DNA of 64,000 bases from Allobosea sp. TND4EK4 (lineage in GTDB: Bacteria > Pseudomonadota > Alphaproteobacteria > Rhizobiales > Beijerinckiaceae). How positions within the stretch are numbered: position 1 is the first letter of the stretch; each line of letters opens with the position of its first letter. The notes under the pieces are model-generated. The model had not been told where the DNA came from and ran no database searches. It saw nothing but the letters and a program-made list of their open reading frames with translations. The stretch covers positions 1 through 64,000 of the forward strand of contig NZ_FTMO01000002.1 in the NCBI RefSeq assembly GCF_900156025.1. Direction: 5' to 3'. Made by a program: the position numbers and the translations under genes. Of this stretch, positions 43,501 through 51,618 are shown in pieces.

Positions 43501-43996
43501 GCTGGAGATGCTGGAGGGCGAACAGGGCGGCGAGGTTGACCGCCTGCGTGCCGACATCTTCTGGACCGGCAGGCGCTGGCGGGAGGCGGGCGAAGCCTAT
43601 GAGCGCATCCTCGACGAGAGCTGGCGCGGCAGCACGCCCCTCAGCGATGGCCAGCGTGCCGACGTGATGCGCGCGGCCGTGTCCTATGTGATGGCGGGCG
43701 AGGGTCTGTCGCTCGACCGGCTGCGCAGCAAATACGCGCAGAAAATGGCGCAGAGCGTCGATGCGCGCACCTTCGCCTTCGTCGCTGGCGCCAGCCGCGG
43801 CCGCCCGTCCGACATCCGCGAAATGGCACGCGCTGCCGCGAATGCCGACGCCATCTCGGAGTTTCTGAAAGCCTATCGCGAGCGCTATCCGGGCTACGCC
43901 CCGCCGGTGCGGGCGCCGCAGCCCCCCAAGCCCGCCGCGGAGGGAGCTGCCGCCGAAGGGCAGCCTGCCGACCCGGCGACGCCGCAGAAGAGCTGA
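40577..43996 (+). CDS. large secreted protein with three AMIN-like repeats and a TPR-like helical half
   Basis: The 1139-residue product is taken from a TTG at 40577 (MRLSRSLAFGIG), giving a signal peptide cut near AQAATA; a TTG at 40553 is possible. Three divergent domains of about 85 residues occur at about 42-125, 176-260 and 337-418. Each has an LxF-P strand, a V/TxxF strand, a helix with A--LPxxI/F and a closing xVDLL-like strand, as in AMIN domains. Pro/Ala linkers separate them. From about 530 the protein is all-helical with repeated LAxxRxxxxL patterns, like tetratricopeptide repeats, ending in a Pro/Ala tail. It should be periplasmic. Position after the MotE-like gene suggests a motor-associated role (inference). 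Confidence 0.82.
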   Translation: MRLSRSLAFGIGLAALALAAGLDAPAQAATAKLRGEPMAAGFGRLSLAFDEPTQTRISVANGVLIVAFGTPVQIDAAKIARELPNYISVARVDPDGRGMRLALTQIYKANLIEAGDKAFIDLLPESWKGVLPGPPPEAIAELTERLRLAEVRARQSVRPQAPPPVLTLTSASLPTLERLIFNTPAGTALKSARDGTTLTLTFDKPMTADAAALRAGLPKGFGLMAAEPTKDGLKLNFSVPADWQVRDFSDETGLVVDLLKPAKPPIGSLTDLEKPQQPATPESAKPAPTTGEAKPGSAGPAVQEAQAAEARPAAPVAQPAAPEPPPGKVQIAAADKRIEFRFPRPTGAAAFLDAGTMVLAFDTRDTIDPSSIAGQLPALIAESTVSREGKVTLVRLRLNGQPLTRFFAEGNAWSLDLGEDAGRPALPVEPQRGVDDRGQTSLVVPLPGLTGVHWLESGPAGLPLAIATALGPTRSTPKSYRFVEFELIPTAQGVAIQPRADDIVARAGTEQIMIGRNGGLNVSLDVATADDKQDKATEAMPSPLLDGERWTRLQQGSVRDHGRELAREAAGASRARKSATRLALARLHLANGLAAEALGPLSALLADDPSMRVNREALFLKGLAAAQMHRDKEALAAFEAPALKADAEAGLWRGLVEQRLGRNTQALVDFRRGEAHLDRYPPELQAKLREAMARAALATQDMGVAEKQIQRLADMPSEEVDPERLALLQAMLNDAGGRADVAMEGYRPLFDAGSRPVAAEAQLRAVKLADVEKRSDLKIDEAIARLETVAVTWRGGPIEMESLAQLNRLYISQGRWRDAFLVARRANETFSDDPLTRRMHDETAQRFAELFSQGGGDKLPRIEALALSYDFKEFLPVGRRGDEITRLLADRLVELDLLDQAAEILKYQMDKRLTGAARSTVAARLAMIDLMNGKPADAVRALASTRLVELPADVKRARLLLEAKGLSDLSRSDQALEMLEGEQGGEVDRLRADIFWTGRRWREAGEAYERILDESWRGSTPLSDGQRADVMRAAVSYVMAGEGLSLDRLRSKYAQKMAQSVDARTFAFVAGASRGRPSDIREMARAAANADAISEFLKAYRERYPGYAPPVRAPQPPKPAAEGAAAEGQPADPATPQKS

Positions 43997-44113
43997 AGGC
44001 AGTTCTCGGCATCCGCGGGTGGAGCGAAGCGGGCACCCGGGAAACGCAGAAGGAGGCGAACGAAGCGACCTTGCCGCGAGAGGCTCCGGTCGAGCCGGAG
44101 CGCGACGCCGGCC

Positions 44114-44458
44114 CTAGCCAGGCGCGGAATTGCTGTCCTCGCCACGCGCCTTCGCCCGCAGCACGAATTGCAGGTTGCGGACATAGACGAAGACGCCGAA
44201 GCCCTGCCCCAGGATGAAGACCGGGTCGCGCCGGTAGAGCGCATACATCAGCAGAAGGGCGCCGCCGCCGATCGAGAACCACCAGAAGGTCATCGGCACG
44301 ACGGAGCGCTTGGCCTTTTCGCTGGCCCACCATTGCACGACGAAGCGCATGGTGAAGAGTCCCTGCGCGACGACGCCGAGCAGCACCCACCAGTCGAGGT
44401 TGTTGACGAAGACGTCGTGGAAATAATCGCCGATGCGGTGCTGGAGATCGATCAGCAT
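44114..44458 (-). CDS. lipid-A-disaccharide synthase N-terminal-like (LAB_N) membrane protein
   Basis: The 114-residue product starts at the ATG 44458, which overlaps the stop of the upstream GT2 gene. Three membrane helices and the segments RFVVQWWASEKAKRS, MTFWWFSIGGG and LYRRDPVFILGQGFG match the short stand-alone proteins homologous to the N-terminus of some LpxB enzymes. They are commonly encoded with GT2 and ArnT-like glycosyltransferases and may act like a small flippase or accessory subunit (inference). It is the last gene of the GT39-GT2-LAB_N run. Confidence 0.9.
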   Translation of the reverse strand: MLIDLQHRIGDYFHDVFVNNLDWWVLLGVVAQGLFTMRFVVQWWASEKAKRSVVPMTFWWFSIGGGALLLMYALYRRDPVFILGQGFGVFVYVRNLQFVLRAKARGEDSNSAPG

Positions 44459-45219
44459 CACGGGGTCTCCAGCAGGCTTTCCGAATGCACGATCTGCGGC
44501 ACGCGCTTGCGCCGCCGGATCAGCCACCACACACCGGCCAGATCGAGGATTCCGACCCAGAGCCGGTCGAAGAAGCCGTAATTCGAGACGCCGGTGAGCC
44601 TTGGCCGGTCGCGCACGTCGACATGCAGGACCTTGTATCCCTCCCGCGCCATCAGCGCCGGCATGAAGCGGTGCAGCGCGTCGAAATAGGGCAGCGCCAG
44701 ATAGGCCTCGCGCCGGAAGCACTTGAGTCCGCAGCCGGTGTCGCGAGTCTCGTCCCGCAGCACCTTGACCCGAACCGCATTCGCCACCTTCGACTGCCAG
44801 CGCTTGAAGCCGGTGTCCTTGCGCCCGACGCGCTGGCCCTGCACCAGCCCCGCCTCGAGCCCGCCGCGCTGCAGCGCCTCGACCATCTGCGGCAGGAAGG
44901 CCGGATCGTTCTGCCCGTCGCCATCCAGCGTCGCGACGATGGCCGCGCGCGCATGGCGGACGCCGCTGCGCACCGCCGCGCTCTGCCCGCAGGACTGCGC
45001 ATGGGTGACGATGCGCAGCCAGGGCTTCGTCGCGGCGAGTTCGGCGAGCGCGGCAGCCGTGCCGTCGCTGGAGCCGTCATTGACGTAGACGACCTCGAAT
45101 GGGCCGATGCCGGTACAGGCCCGCTCGATATCGCCGATCAGCGGCGCAATGTTGCCCTGCTCGTTGCGCACCGGCACGACGACGCTCAAGAGCGGTTGGG
45201 CGGAGGGAGTTTCGGTCAA
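44458..45219 (-). CDS. GT2 glycosyltransferase of the DPM1/ArnC type
   Basis: The product has about 253 residues from a TTG at 45219 (chosen because the GT-A fold starts at LLSVVVPVRNEQGNIAPLI); other non-ATG starts exist upstream. The nucleotide-binding VVPVRNE, the metal motif DGDGQNDPAF and CGLKCFRREAY match polyprenyl-phosphate sugar transferases such as DPM1 and ArnC. It would load a sugar or aminosugar onto undecaprenyl phosphate for use by the neighbouring GT39 enzyme. A cytosolic-face membrane enzyme without the two C-terminal helices of full ArnC. Confidence 0.92.
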   Translation of the reverse strand: MTETPSAQPLLSVVVPVRNEQGNIAPLIGDIERACTGIGPFEVVYVNDGSSDGTAAALAELAATKPWLRIVTHAQSCGQSAAVRSGVRHARAAIVATLDGDGQNDPAFLPQMVEALQRGGLEAGLVQGQRVGRKDTGFKRWQSKVANAVRVKVLRDETRDTGCGLKCFRREAYLALPYFDALHRFMPALMAREGYKVLHVDVRDRPRLTGVSNYGFFDRLWVGILDLAGVWWLIRRRKRVPQIVHSESLLETP

Positions 45220-45333
45220 GGCAACGTCATCCGGCAAACGGTTCGGGCATTCCTCTAAAGCATCGGGCCGCAAAGGAGAACGCGGTTTTCGGCAGGAAGC
45301 CGCTCGCAATGGTGATCGCGCCCTTCGGGCGTC

Positions 45334-47028
45334 TTATCCCGGCGTCTTGGCGTAGACCGCGATCGAGAGCAGCTTTCCGCCGTTGATGTTGAAGCCGTTG
45401 ATCGTCGTCACCAGCCGCGGCTTGGCGGGCAGCGCGGCAAGCGCCTTCTGGAACTCGTCGCCGAAACGCGCTTCCACGAAGGCGATGCGGCAGCCGGGCT
45501 GGTTGAGGAAATTCGCGGCCTCCGCCCCGGTCGGCGCCATGGCGAGATCGGTGCCGGTGAGGAAGACGAGGCTGGGTTCGCGATAGCCGAGCGTCATCAC
45601 CGCCGGATCGGCACAGCCCACCGAGCGGGCAGCGTCCGCCAGGCGCGGCGATATCTTCAGCGAGCGCAGGCTCTCGATCGCGAAGGGATAAACCGCAAAG
45701 GTCAAGAGCAGGCTCGCGATGACGCAGCGCCAGAGCGCGCCCTCCAGGTCGAGCCGCCGGAAGGCCGCGACGACCGAGAGACCGGCGATCAGCATCAGCG
45801 CGAAGACCGGCAGCGCCAGCCACGGGACGGCGTGATCGAGCCGCCAGTTGCCGCCGATCAGCACAATCATGAGGGCGAGTGGAACAATCACGACCAGGCA
45901 GGCGGTCGCGACCGCGCCGCGCCGCCAGCGGTCGATGCCGCCATTGATCAGCGCCAGCAGCAGCAGCGCCGTGATCGCCGGGTAGAGCGGCAGAACATAG
46001 TGCGGCAGCTTGGTCGGCACCGCCTCGAAGACCAGCCAGGACGGCACGATCCAGGCGAGCAGGAACGCCACCTGCGGCTCCTTGCGTCGCATCCAGGCGA
46101 AGGGGATCGCCATCGCCGCGAAGGCCGCCGCGGGCCAGTAGGTCGCGAAGAAGAACAGCAGGTAGAGCCCCGGCGGCCCCCAATGCTTCTCCTGCCCTTC
46201 GGCCACCTTGCCGAGCATGTCCTGCCCGACGCTTTCGGCGAAGAAATGCCCGCCCGTCTTGATCATGATCGCGGCGAACCAGGGCAGCACGACGATGAGG
46301 CAAAGCAGAATCCCGGGTCCGAAGCGCAGCGGCTTCAGCCAGCGGAACGAGCGTTCGCGCAGGCTGAGGACGAGGATGGCGAGACCCCAGACCATCGGCA
46401 CGATCGGGCCTTTGATCAGCAGGCCGAGCGCCGTCGCGCCCCAGAACACCAGCCAGTTGCGCCGGCCGGGCACGAAGGCGAGCGAGCGCGTCCAGTCCAG
46501 CCAGACCCGCGCGAGCGCGCCCATGCTGGCAACGGCGCAGGCGGCGAGCACGGCATCGGTCTTGGCGATGCGTGCCTCGACGCCGAGCAGCACGGCGCCC
46601 GCCATCAGCGCCGCCCCGAGCAACGCATAGCGCCGCGCCAGGAAGGCCAGAAGCGCCCAATAGCTCAGCAGGACGGTCGCAATCGCGCCCAGGAGCGAGG
46701 GAATGCGATAGAGCCAGATCTGGGTGCGCGCCTGCGGCACGCCCAGCGCCTCGCCCGCCTTCACCGCCCCCGCCTGCAGCCAGTAGATGCCGACCGGCTT
46801 CTTGTGCCGCGCCTCTCCCTGGAAACGGATATCGACGTAGTCGCCGGTCTCCAGCATCTGCTTGGTGGCCTGCGCAAAACGCGGCTCGTCCCGATCGACC
46901 GGCTGCAGCGTGGTCAGCCCCGGCAGAAACGCCGCGAGCGAGAGCAGAAGCAGGAAGGCGCAGGCCCGCGCATGGCTCGCCGTCAGGAAGGCGCTGAAGC
47001 GGTCGATCGCGGGAGAGAGCGAGAACAT
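45334..47028 (-). CDS. GT39/ArnT-like membrane glycosyltransferase
   Basis: The 564-residue product starts at the ATG 47028, six bases after AAGGA. About 12 membrane helices fill the N-terminal two thirds. The first periplasmic loop has the conserved acidic pair in PVDRDEPRFAQATKQML and the KKPVGIYWLQ motif of ArnT/PMT enzymes. ArnT moves 4-amino-arabinose from undecaprenyl phosphate to lipid A; the sugar here is unknown. With the GT2 and LAB_N genes downstream it makes a three-gene glycan or lipid A modification unit. Confidence 0.92.
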   Translation of the reverse strand: MFSLSPAIDRFSAFLTASHARACAFLLLLSLAAFLPGLTTLQPVDRDEPRFAQATKQMLETGDYVDIRFQGEARHKKPVGIYWLQAGAVKAGEALGVPQARTQIWLYRIPSLLGAIATVLLSYWALLAFLARRYALLGAALMAGAVLLGVEARIAKTDAVLAACAVASMGALARVWLDWTRSLAFVPGRRNWLVFWGATALGLLIKGPIVPMVWGLAILVLSLRERSFRWLKPLRFGPGILLCLIVVLPWFAAIMIKTGGHFFAESVGQDMLGKVAEGQEKHWGPPGLYLLFFFATYWPAAAFAAMAIPFAWMRRKEPQVAFLLAWIVPSWLVFEAVPTKLPHYVLPLYPAITALLLLALINGGIDRWRRGAVATACLVVIVPLALMIVLIGGNWRLDHAVPWLALPVFALMLIAGLSVVAAFRRLDLEGALWRCVIASLLLTFAVYPFAIESLRSLKISPRLADAARSVGCADPAVMTLGYREPSLVFLTGTDLAMAPTGAEAANFLNQPGCRIAFVEARFGDEFQKALAALPAKPRLVTTINGFNINGGKLLSIAVYAKTPG

Positions 47029-47160
47029 CATCCATCCTTGCGGGCTGGCATGCCGCACGAGAGTCGGAAGCGGCTTGGCCGGAGGGCAGACCCGATGAGA
47101 TGCCTTTCCGGCACGAAGATGGCGCCGGAAGCCGAAAAGCCGCGAAAGGCGAAAGCGTAA

Positions 47161-47237
<77 letters not shown>

Positions 47238-47271
47238 GGAAACTTGAATGCTCAGCCCTCGCCTGCCGGCG

Positions 47272-47577
47272 TCAATGCGTCCACTGGCCGACGCGCGAGA
47301 ACTTGAAATTGTCCGAATAGGAGATCGAGCGGCGCTTGGGATCGTGCGGCTGCTCGACGCGATAGGGAATGCCGTTGCGCGTGGCGTAGGCGACCGCCTC
47401 CTCCTGCGTGTCGAACCAGAGCTTGAGCTGGCTCTTCATGTCGGAGGAGGATGTCCAGCCCATCAGCGGCTCGATCTCGCGGGCCTTCTCCGGCTCGTAT
47501 TCCAGCAGCCAGCGCTCGGTCTTGGCCGTGCCGGACTGCATGGCGGTGCGGGCGGGGCGATAGATGCGTGCGGTCAT
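47272..47577 (-). CDS. NDUFS4-family complex I accessory subunit (ETC complex I conserved region)
   Basis: The 101-residue product starts at the ATG 47577 (MTARIYRPARTAMQSG). RIYRPARTAMQSGTAKT-WLLE, EPLMGWTSSSDM and the C-terminal KRRSISYSDNFKFSRVGQWTH are hallmarks of the 18-kDa (AQDQ/NDUFS4) subunit family, which stabilises the NADH module of complex I in mitochondria and alphaproteobacteria. No nuo genes are nearby, as is common. It lies between two tRNA genes on the same strand. Confidence 0.94.
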   Translation of the reverse strand: MTARIYRPARTAMQSGTAKTERWLLEYEPEKAREIEPLMGWTSSSDMKSQLKLWFDTQEEAVAYATRNGIPYRVEQPHDPKRRSISYSDNFKFSRVGQWTH

Positions 47578-47621
47578 GGAATGCGCTCGGCCGTCACCAG
47601 AAGTGTTACAGGCGCTTCGGA

Positions 47622-47698
47622 TGGTCGGGGCACCAGGATTCGAACCTGGGACCCTCTGCTCCCAAAGCAGATGCGCTACCGGGCTGCGCTATACCCCG
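47622..47698 (-). tRNA. tRNA-Pro (anticodon TGG)
   Basis: A 77-base cloverleaf reads leftward from 47698 with encoded CCA. The acceptor stem CGGGGTA pairs with TGCCCCG, the anticodon loop is CTTTGGGA with TGG, and the T loop has GGTTCGAATCC. It reads CCA and, by wobble, other proline codons. Confidence 0.97.
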
Positions 47699-47820
47699 AC
47701 GACATCCGAAACGCTGCGGTTGGCTATCATGCCAGCCCCTTGCCCCGCAAGCGAAAGCCGGCCGGGACCGCGTCCGGGCCGCTGCCGGCCCATGCCCCGG
47801 CTGACCGGAGGTCGCAGCCC

Positions 47821-48282
47821 TCAGTGGGCAGCCGAGTGCGGCATCAGCTTCAGCGCGAGAGCGATGAGCAGGACGCAGGCCGGCAAAACGAGGTAGGCAA
47901 CGTCGGACTTCACGTCGAGCACCGCCATGTCGGTGGCGAAGTCGACGATCAGGTAGACGAGGACAGCCTGGCAGAACGTGGTCTTGAGATCGGCGATGCT
48001 GCTCGGCTGCATCCATCGCGGAAACGTCTTGGCCGCTTCTTCCGGCAGAACGAAGGAGGCCGCGACCTTCGCCCCCATCAGGATCAGGATGATGCCGAAC
48101 AGGCACTCGTCGATCGCCTTCATGATGAGCGAGATCGAGCGCCCGCTGTCATGCGCGAAGGACGCCTGCATGGAGCCCAGGATATTGCCGCCGGCCTTGG
48201 AGAGCAGGATCAGCGCGCAGGCCAGCATGCCGAGGGACGCCGCGGCAATAAGGCCCCGAAGCACAAGATTGATCGCGCGCAC
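47821..48282 (-). CDS. YqhA/UPF0114-family membrane protein
   Basis: The 153-residue product starts at a GTG (48282), seven bases after GAGGA. Three to four membrane helices and the segments KAIDECLFGIILILMG, AKVAASFVLPEEA and TDMAVLDVKSDVAYLVLPA match the UPF0114 (YqhA) family. Function is unknown throughout the family. It lies between tRNA-Pro and the DUF192 gene, all on the same strand. Confidence 0.85.
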   Translation of the reverse strand: MRAINLVLRGLIAAASLGMLACALILLSKAGGNILGSMQASFAHDSGRSISLIMKAIDECLFGIILILMGAKVAASFVLPEEAAKTFPRWMQPSSIADLKTTFCQAVLVYLIVDFATDMAVLDVKSDVAYLVLPACVLLIALALKLMPHSAAH

Positions 48283-48371
48283 CCGAAGTCCTCGCTCACC
48301 GATTCGCTGATGATAGAGGCAGGAGCGGCCTTCGCCAACGCAGGGGGGGCGCCTGCTCCGGCAGGCGACGC

Positions 48372-48851
48372 TCAGCGCTTGAACAGCGAATGCTCGACCA
48401 TATCGCCCGGCTTGATGCCGAGCTGCCTGGCGACGCCGCCATTGATCTCCAGCACGGAGAGCACCGGCTCGCCCGAGGGGATCGTCCGCGTCGACAGCGG
48501 TTCGGTGTTCTCGGCGATCCGCGCGATCGTGCCGTCCTTGCGGATGAACAGCATGTCGAGCGGGATATAGGTGTTCTGCATCCACATCGCGACCGGCTCG
48601 CTGGCGCCGAAATCGAACAGCATGCCCCGGTCCGGCGGCATGTAGCGGCGGAACATCAGCCCCTTGGCGCGCTGCTCGGGGTTGCGCATCACCTCGACCT
48701 GGAAGGCGTTGCGCTTGGCGCCGCTGACGATGACCAGCGACTCCAGGGCCGCCTCCTGCGCCGCAGGCTGGGCCTGCGCGCCCGCGCCGCCGGGCACCGC
48801 CGCGAACAGAGTGAGGGCAAGGGCGGTGAGAGCGGCGCGAATGGCGGTCAT
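48372..48851 (-). CDS. DUF192-family secreted protein
   Basis: The 159-residue product starts at the ATG 48851 and has a signal peptide (ALTALALTLFAAVPGGAGAQ). The DUF192 core is clear: EVMRNPEQRAKGLMFRRYMP, GMLFDFGASEPVAMWMQNTY, IPLDMLFI, ENTEPLS and the closing VLEINGGVARQLGIKPGD. The fold is a small beta barrel with a conserved Trp/Met/Asn cluster; no activity is known. It is divergent from the 619-residue periplasmic protein gene. Confidence 0.92.
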   Translation of the reverse strand: MTAIRAALTALALTLFAAVPGGAGAQAQPAAQEAALESLVIVSGAKRNAFQVEVMRNPEQRAKGLMFRRYMPPDRGMLFDFGASEPVAMWMQNTYIPLDMLFIRKDGTIARIAENTEPLSTRTIPSGEPVLSVLEINGGVARQLGIKPGDMVEHSLFKR

Positions 48852-49055
48852 CGCTGGTGGTCTCCGGGGCGCTTCGTCGCCCGTCGGCCTGCTAGCCGTC
48901 GCAGATGGCGAATCTTCGGCAGAAGGGGTCTTTCGCCCTCGCCCGTCAAGATCACGGTCACGATCATCCGAGCGAATGACGAGGCACGTCACGAGATGGC
49001 TTTCTTTCACCGCTCTGTTGCGGCAGTTTCCCGCGGCCACGTACAGGAGATCTTC

Positions 49056-50915
49056 ATGACCGCTGCGCGCTCGCGCCGATCGGCTTCCCTCGCCGGCACC
49101 GCCCTCGTCGCCCTCCTGGCCTGGACGGCGGGGCCCGCTCGCGCCGCCGACTTCCAGATCGACGACGTCCGCATCGATCTCGGCAAGATGACCCTGCGCA
49201 TCCCGAAACTGGCGGTGAAGGGCTCGAATCTCGAGAAGGACGCCTTCCTGGCGCTGTTCTCCTCGGCTGCCAACGAGCCGGCCTCGATGCGTGCCGCCAA
49301 GCTCACGGCGGCCGAGATCAGCGCCCCCGAGCTGACGATGGAGCAGAGCGTCGGCGAGCAGAAGCAGAGCACGACCTATCGCGACATCCGCCTGACCGAC
49401 ATCCGCGACGGCAAGATCGCCCATGGCGAATCCGCCAGTGGCAGCGTCACGGCGCAAGGCGGCCCGACCGGCCCGATGAAGGGCACGCTGAAGCGCACCG
49501 CCTTCGAGGCGCTCGATCTCAAGCAGACCGCGCGCGTGCTGACGGAGAAGTCCGCTCCCGGCACCGACGAGCCCTATCTGCCGCTGATCGGCAAGTTCGA
49601 GCAGGAGGGCTACGACCTCGACCTGGGCAAGGGCGGCACCATGTCGATCGGCCGGATGAACGGCCGTGGCTTTGCCGCCAAGGTCGGCACCGAGCCGATG
49701 CTGGAGGTGATCGACCGGATCGGGAAGGCCTCCGCCGAGGTCGACAGGACCTCCGGCGCCAAGCCGGACGACAAGGCTGCCAAGGCCGCCGATGACGAGG
49801 CGCATAAGCGCCTGGCCCTGTCCGGGCTCGCTTTGCTCGATTCCATCGAATACGGCAGCGGCGAGGTCCGCGACATCACCATGCGCCTGATCCCCCCGCC
49901 GAAACCGGGCAAGCCCGCCGGCGCGGCCGACAAGGCCCGGCCCGACGATCCGATCGACCTGAAGATCGCGCGCATCGCCTTCGGTGAGGACGCGCCCGAG
50001 AAATCCGGCTTCGCGATGGAAGGCATGCAGTTCGCCAGCGGTCCGGTCAAAGGCCGCTTCGACCTCATCAGCTATTCCGGCTTCTCCTTCGCCAATTCCT
50101 TCCGCGAGTTGCGCGCGGTCCTCGCCGAGCCCAACGCCGACATCGAGCATCTCGATTTCCGCCGCTTCGTCCCGAAGATCGGCACGGTGCGGTTCTCCGG
50201 CATCGCGATCGACGCGCCGGCCGCCAGGCCCTCCGAGGCGCCGATCAAGGTGGCGCTCGGAACCTTCGAGCTGCGTGGCGGCGAGCAGTTGAACGGCGTG
50301 CCCACCAGCATGGGCCTGACCATCGACAAGCTGGTCGCACCGATCGTCCCCACGGAGGCGAACCCGGCGCTGAAGGATCTCATCGCCATGGGCATCACCT
50401 CGCTCGACCTCTCGGCCAAGCTCGATTTGGCCTGGGATTCGGTGAAGAACGAACTCGGCATCAAGCCGCTGTCCTTCGGCGCCGCCAATCTCGCGCGGAT
50501 CGACGCCAACGCCACCCTCGGCAATGTCACCAAGGACCTCTTCGCCAGCGATGTCGCCCTCGCGCAGGTTGCGGCTCTGGGCGCCACCGCACGCGCGATC
50601 GAGATCAAGCTGCAGAACTTCGGCCTGATCGAGAAGCTGATCGAGAACGAGGCCCGCAAGTCCAAGCGCAAGGTCGAGGAGGTGCGCCAGCAATATGCGA
50701 TGATGGCAAGCATGGGCCTGGCCGCGATCCTGGGACCGTCGGAGGGCGCCAAGACGCTTGCGAGCGCCGTCTCCCGCTTCGTCGCCAAGCCCGGCACCCT
50801 GACGGTGCAGGCGAGCGCCCGGTCGGTCTCCGGCCTCGGACTCGCGGACGTGCTGACCATCACGCAACCCGCCGAGATTTTCGACAAGATCGACATCAAG
50901 GCCGATGCGCAGTGA
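49056..50915 (+). CDS. 619-residue periplasmic protein of unknown function
   Basis: The start is the ATG at 49056, six bases after AGGAGA. A signal peptide with an AxA site (WTAGPARAAD) shows export. The mature part is dominated by short beta-strand segments with alternating polar and hydrophobic residues (DFQIDDVRIDLGKMTL, NGVPTSMGLTIDKL), with a Lys/Ala/Asp-rich linker near 230-250, a helical stretch near 530 (IEKLIENEARKSKRKVEEV) and a final beta segment. It recalls the AsmA/DUF945-like beta-rich envelope proteins but no clear family motif is seen. The next gene overlaps its end by 11 bases. Confidence 0.8.
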   Translation: MTAARSRRSASLAGTALVALLAWTAGPARAADFQIDDVRIDLGKMTLRIPKLAVKGSNLEKDAFLALFSSAANEPASMRAAKLTAAEISAPELTMEQSVGEQKQSTTYRDIRLTDIRDGKIAHGESASGSVTAQGGPTGPMKGTLKRTAFEALDLKQTARVLTEKSAPGTDEPYLPLIGKFEQEGYDLDLGKGGTMSIGRMNGRGFAAKVGTEPMLEVIDRIGKASAEVDRTSGAKPDDKAAKAADDEAHKRLALSGLALLDSIEYGSGEVRDITMRLIPPPKPGKPAGAADKARPDDPIDLKIARIAFGEDAPEKSGFAMEGMQFASGPVKGRFDLISYSGFSFANSFRELRAVLAEPNADIEHLDFRRFVPKIGTVRFSGIAIDAPAARPSEAPIKVALGTFELRGGEQLNGVPTSMGLTIDKLVAPIVPTEANPALKDLIAMGITSLDLSAKLDLAWDSVKNELGIKPLSFGAANLARIDANATLGNVTKDLFASDVALAQVAALGATARAIEIKLQNFGLIEKLIENEARKSKRKVEEVRQQYAMMASMGLAAILGPSEGAKTLASAVSRFVAKPGTLTVQASARSVSGLGLADVLTITQPAEIFDKIDIKADAQ

Positions 50916-51618
50916 GCCGGAAGCCGCTGTCGCGGCGGAGGACCGCGACTGGCGTCCGAGCGCGCTTCAGGCGTGGTGGGCGGGCCTCCCGTCCGCCGCG
51001 CGTGGCCTGCTGCGCAAATATCTGAACCGCGACAACCAGACCCGGCTGCATCTGGCGCATCTCCTCGCCCGGCGGCCGGGACAGTTCGCCATCGGTCCCT
51101 TTACCTATGGCAGGCCGAAGGTGCGCTTTTCCGAGAGCGGTGCCCGCCTCGTCATCGGCCGCTACGGCTCGATCGCAGACGGCGTCGAGATCCTGCTGGG
51201 CGGCAATCACCGGCTCGACTGGGTGACGAGCTACCCCTTCCCTGCCCTGCCGAGGCTCTGGCCGAAGGCGGCGGGCATCACGGGCTTCGACGCCACCCGC
51301 GGCGATGTCGTGATCGGGCACGACGTCTGGCTCGGCTCGCAATGCATGGTGATGTCCGGCGTCACGATCGGCCATGGCGCCGTCGTGGCGGCGCGCGCGG
51401 TGGTGACGAAGGACGTGCCGCCCTACGCCATTGTCGCCGGCAACCCGGGCCGGGTCGTGCGCCTGCGCTTCGACGAGGCGACCGTCGCCTCGCTGCTGGA
51501 AACCCGCTGGTGGGAACTGCCGAAGGACCGGATCGAGGCGCTGCTGCCGCTGCTGCTCAGCGACCGCATCGCGGAGTTCGTCACTGCGGTCAGCGCGCTC
51601 CGAGCAGCCGGCGCTTGA
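50905..51618 (+). CDS. hexapeptide-repeat O-acetyltransferase of the XAT/CatB type
   Basis: The 237-residue product starts at the ATG 50905, inside the end of the preceding gene, so translation is coupled. The left-handed beta helix is seen from about 85 on: IGRYGSIADGVEILLGGNHR with the conserved histidine, WVTSYPF, VVIGHDVWLGSQCMVMSGVT and GAVVAARAVVTKDVPPYAIV, the XAT (xenobiotic acyltransferase) pattern shared by VatD, CatB and many polysaccharide acetyltransferases. With the glycan genes nearby, acetylation of a surface sugar is more likely than drug inactivation (inference). Confidence 0.92.
   Translation: MRSEPEAAVAAEDRDWRPSALQAWWAGLPSAARGLLRKYLNRDNQTRLHLAHLLARRPGQFAIGPFTYGRPKVRFSESGARLVIGRYGSIADGVEILLGGNHRLDWVTSYPFPALPRLWPKAAGITGFDATRGDVVIGHDVWLGSQCMVMSGVTIGHGAVVAARAVVTKDVPPYAIVAGNPGRVVRLRFDEATVASLLETRWWELPKDRIEALLPLLLSDRIAEFVTAVSALRAAGA

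Noticed and set aside
48372-50867. 831-residue minus-strand frame ending in the DUF192 protein
   Set aside because: Only the last 159 residues are the DUF192 gene; the rest is antisense to the 619-residue protein, which has a good ribosome-binding site and signal peptide.
50905-51618. Chloramphenicol acetyltransferase (CatB) resistance gene
   Set aside because: The XAT fold is shared with many sugar acetyltransferases, and the context is surface glycan genes, so a resistance call is not supported.
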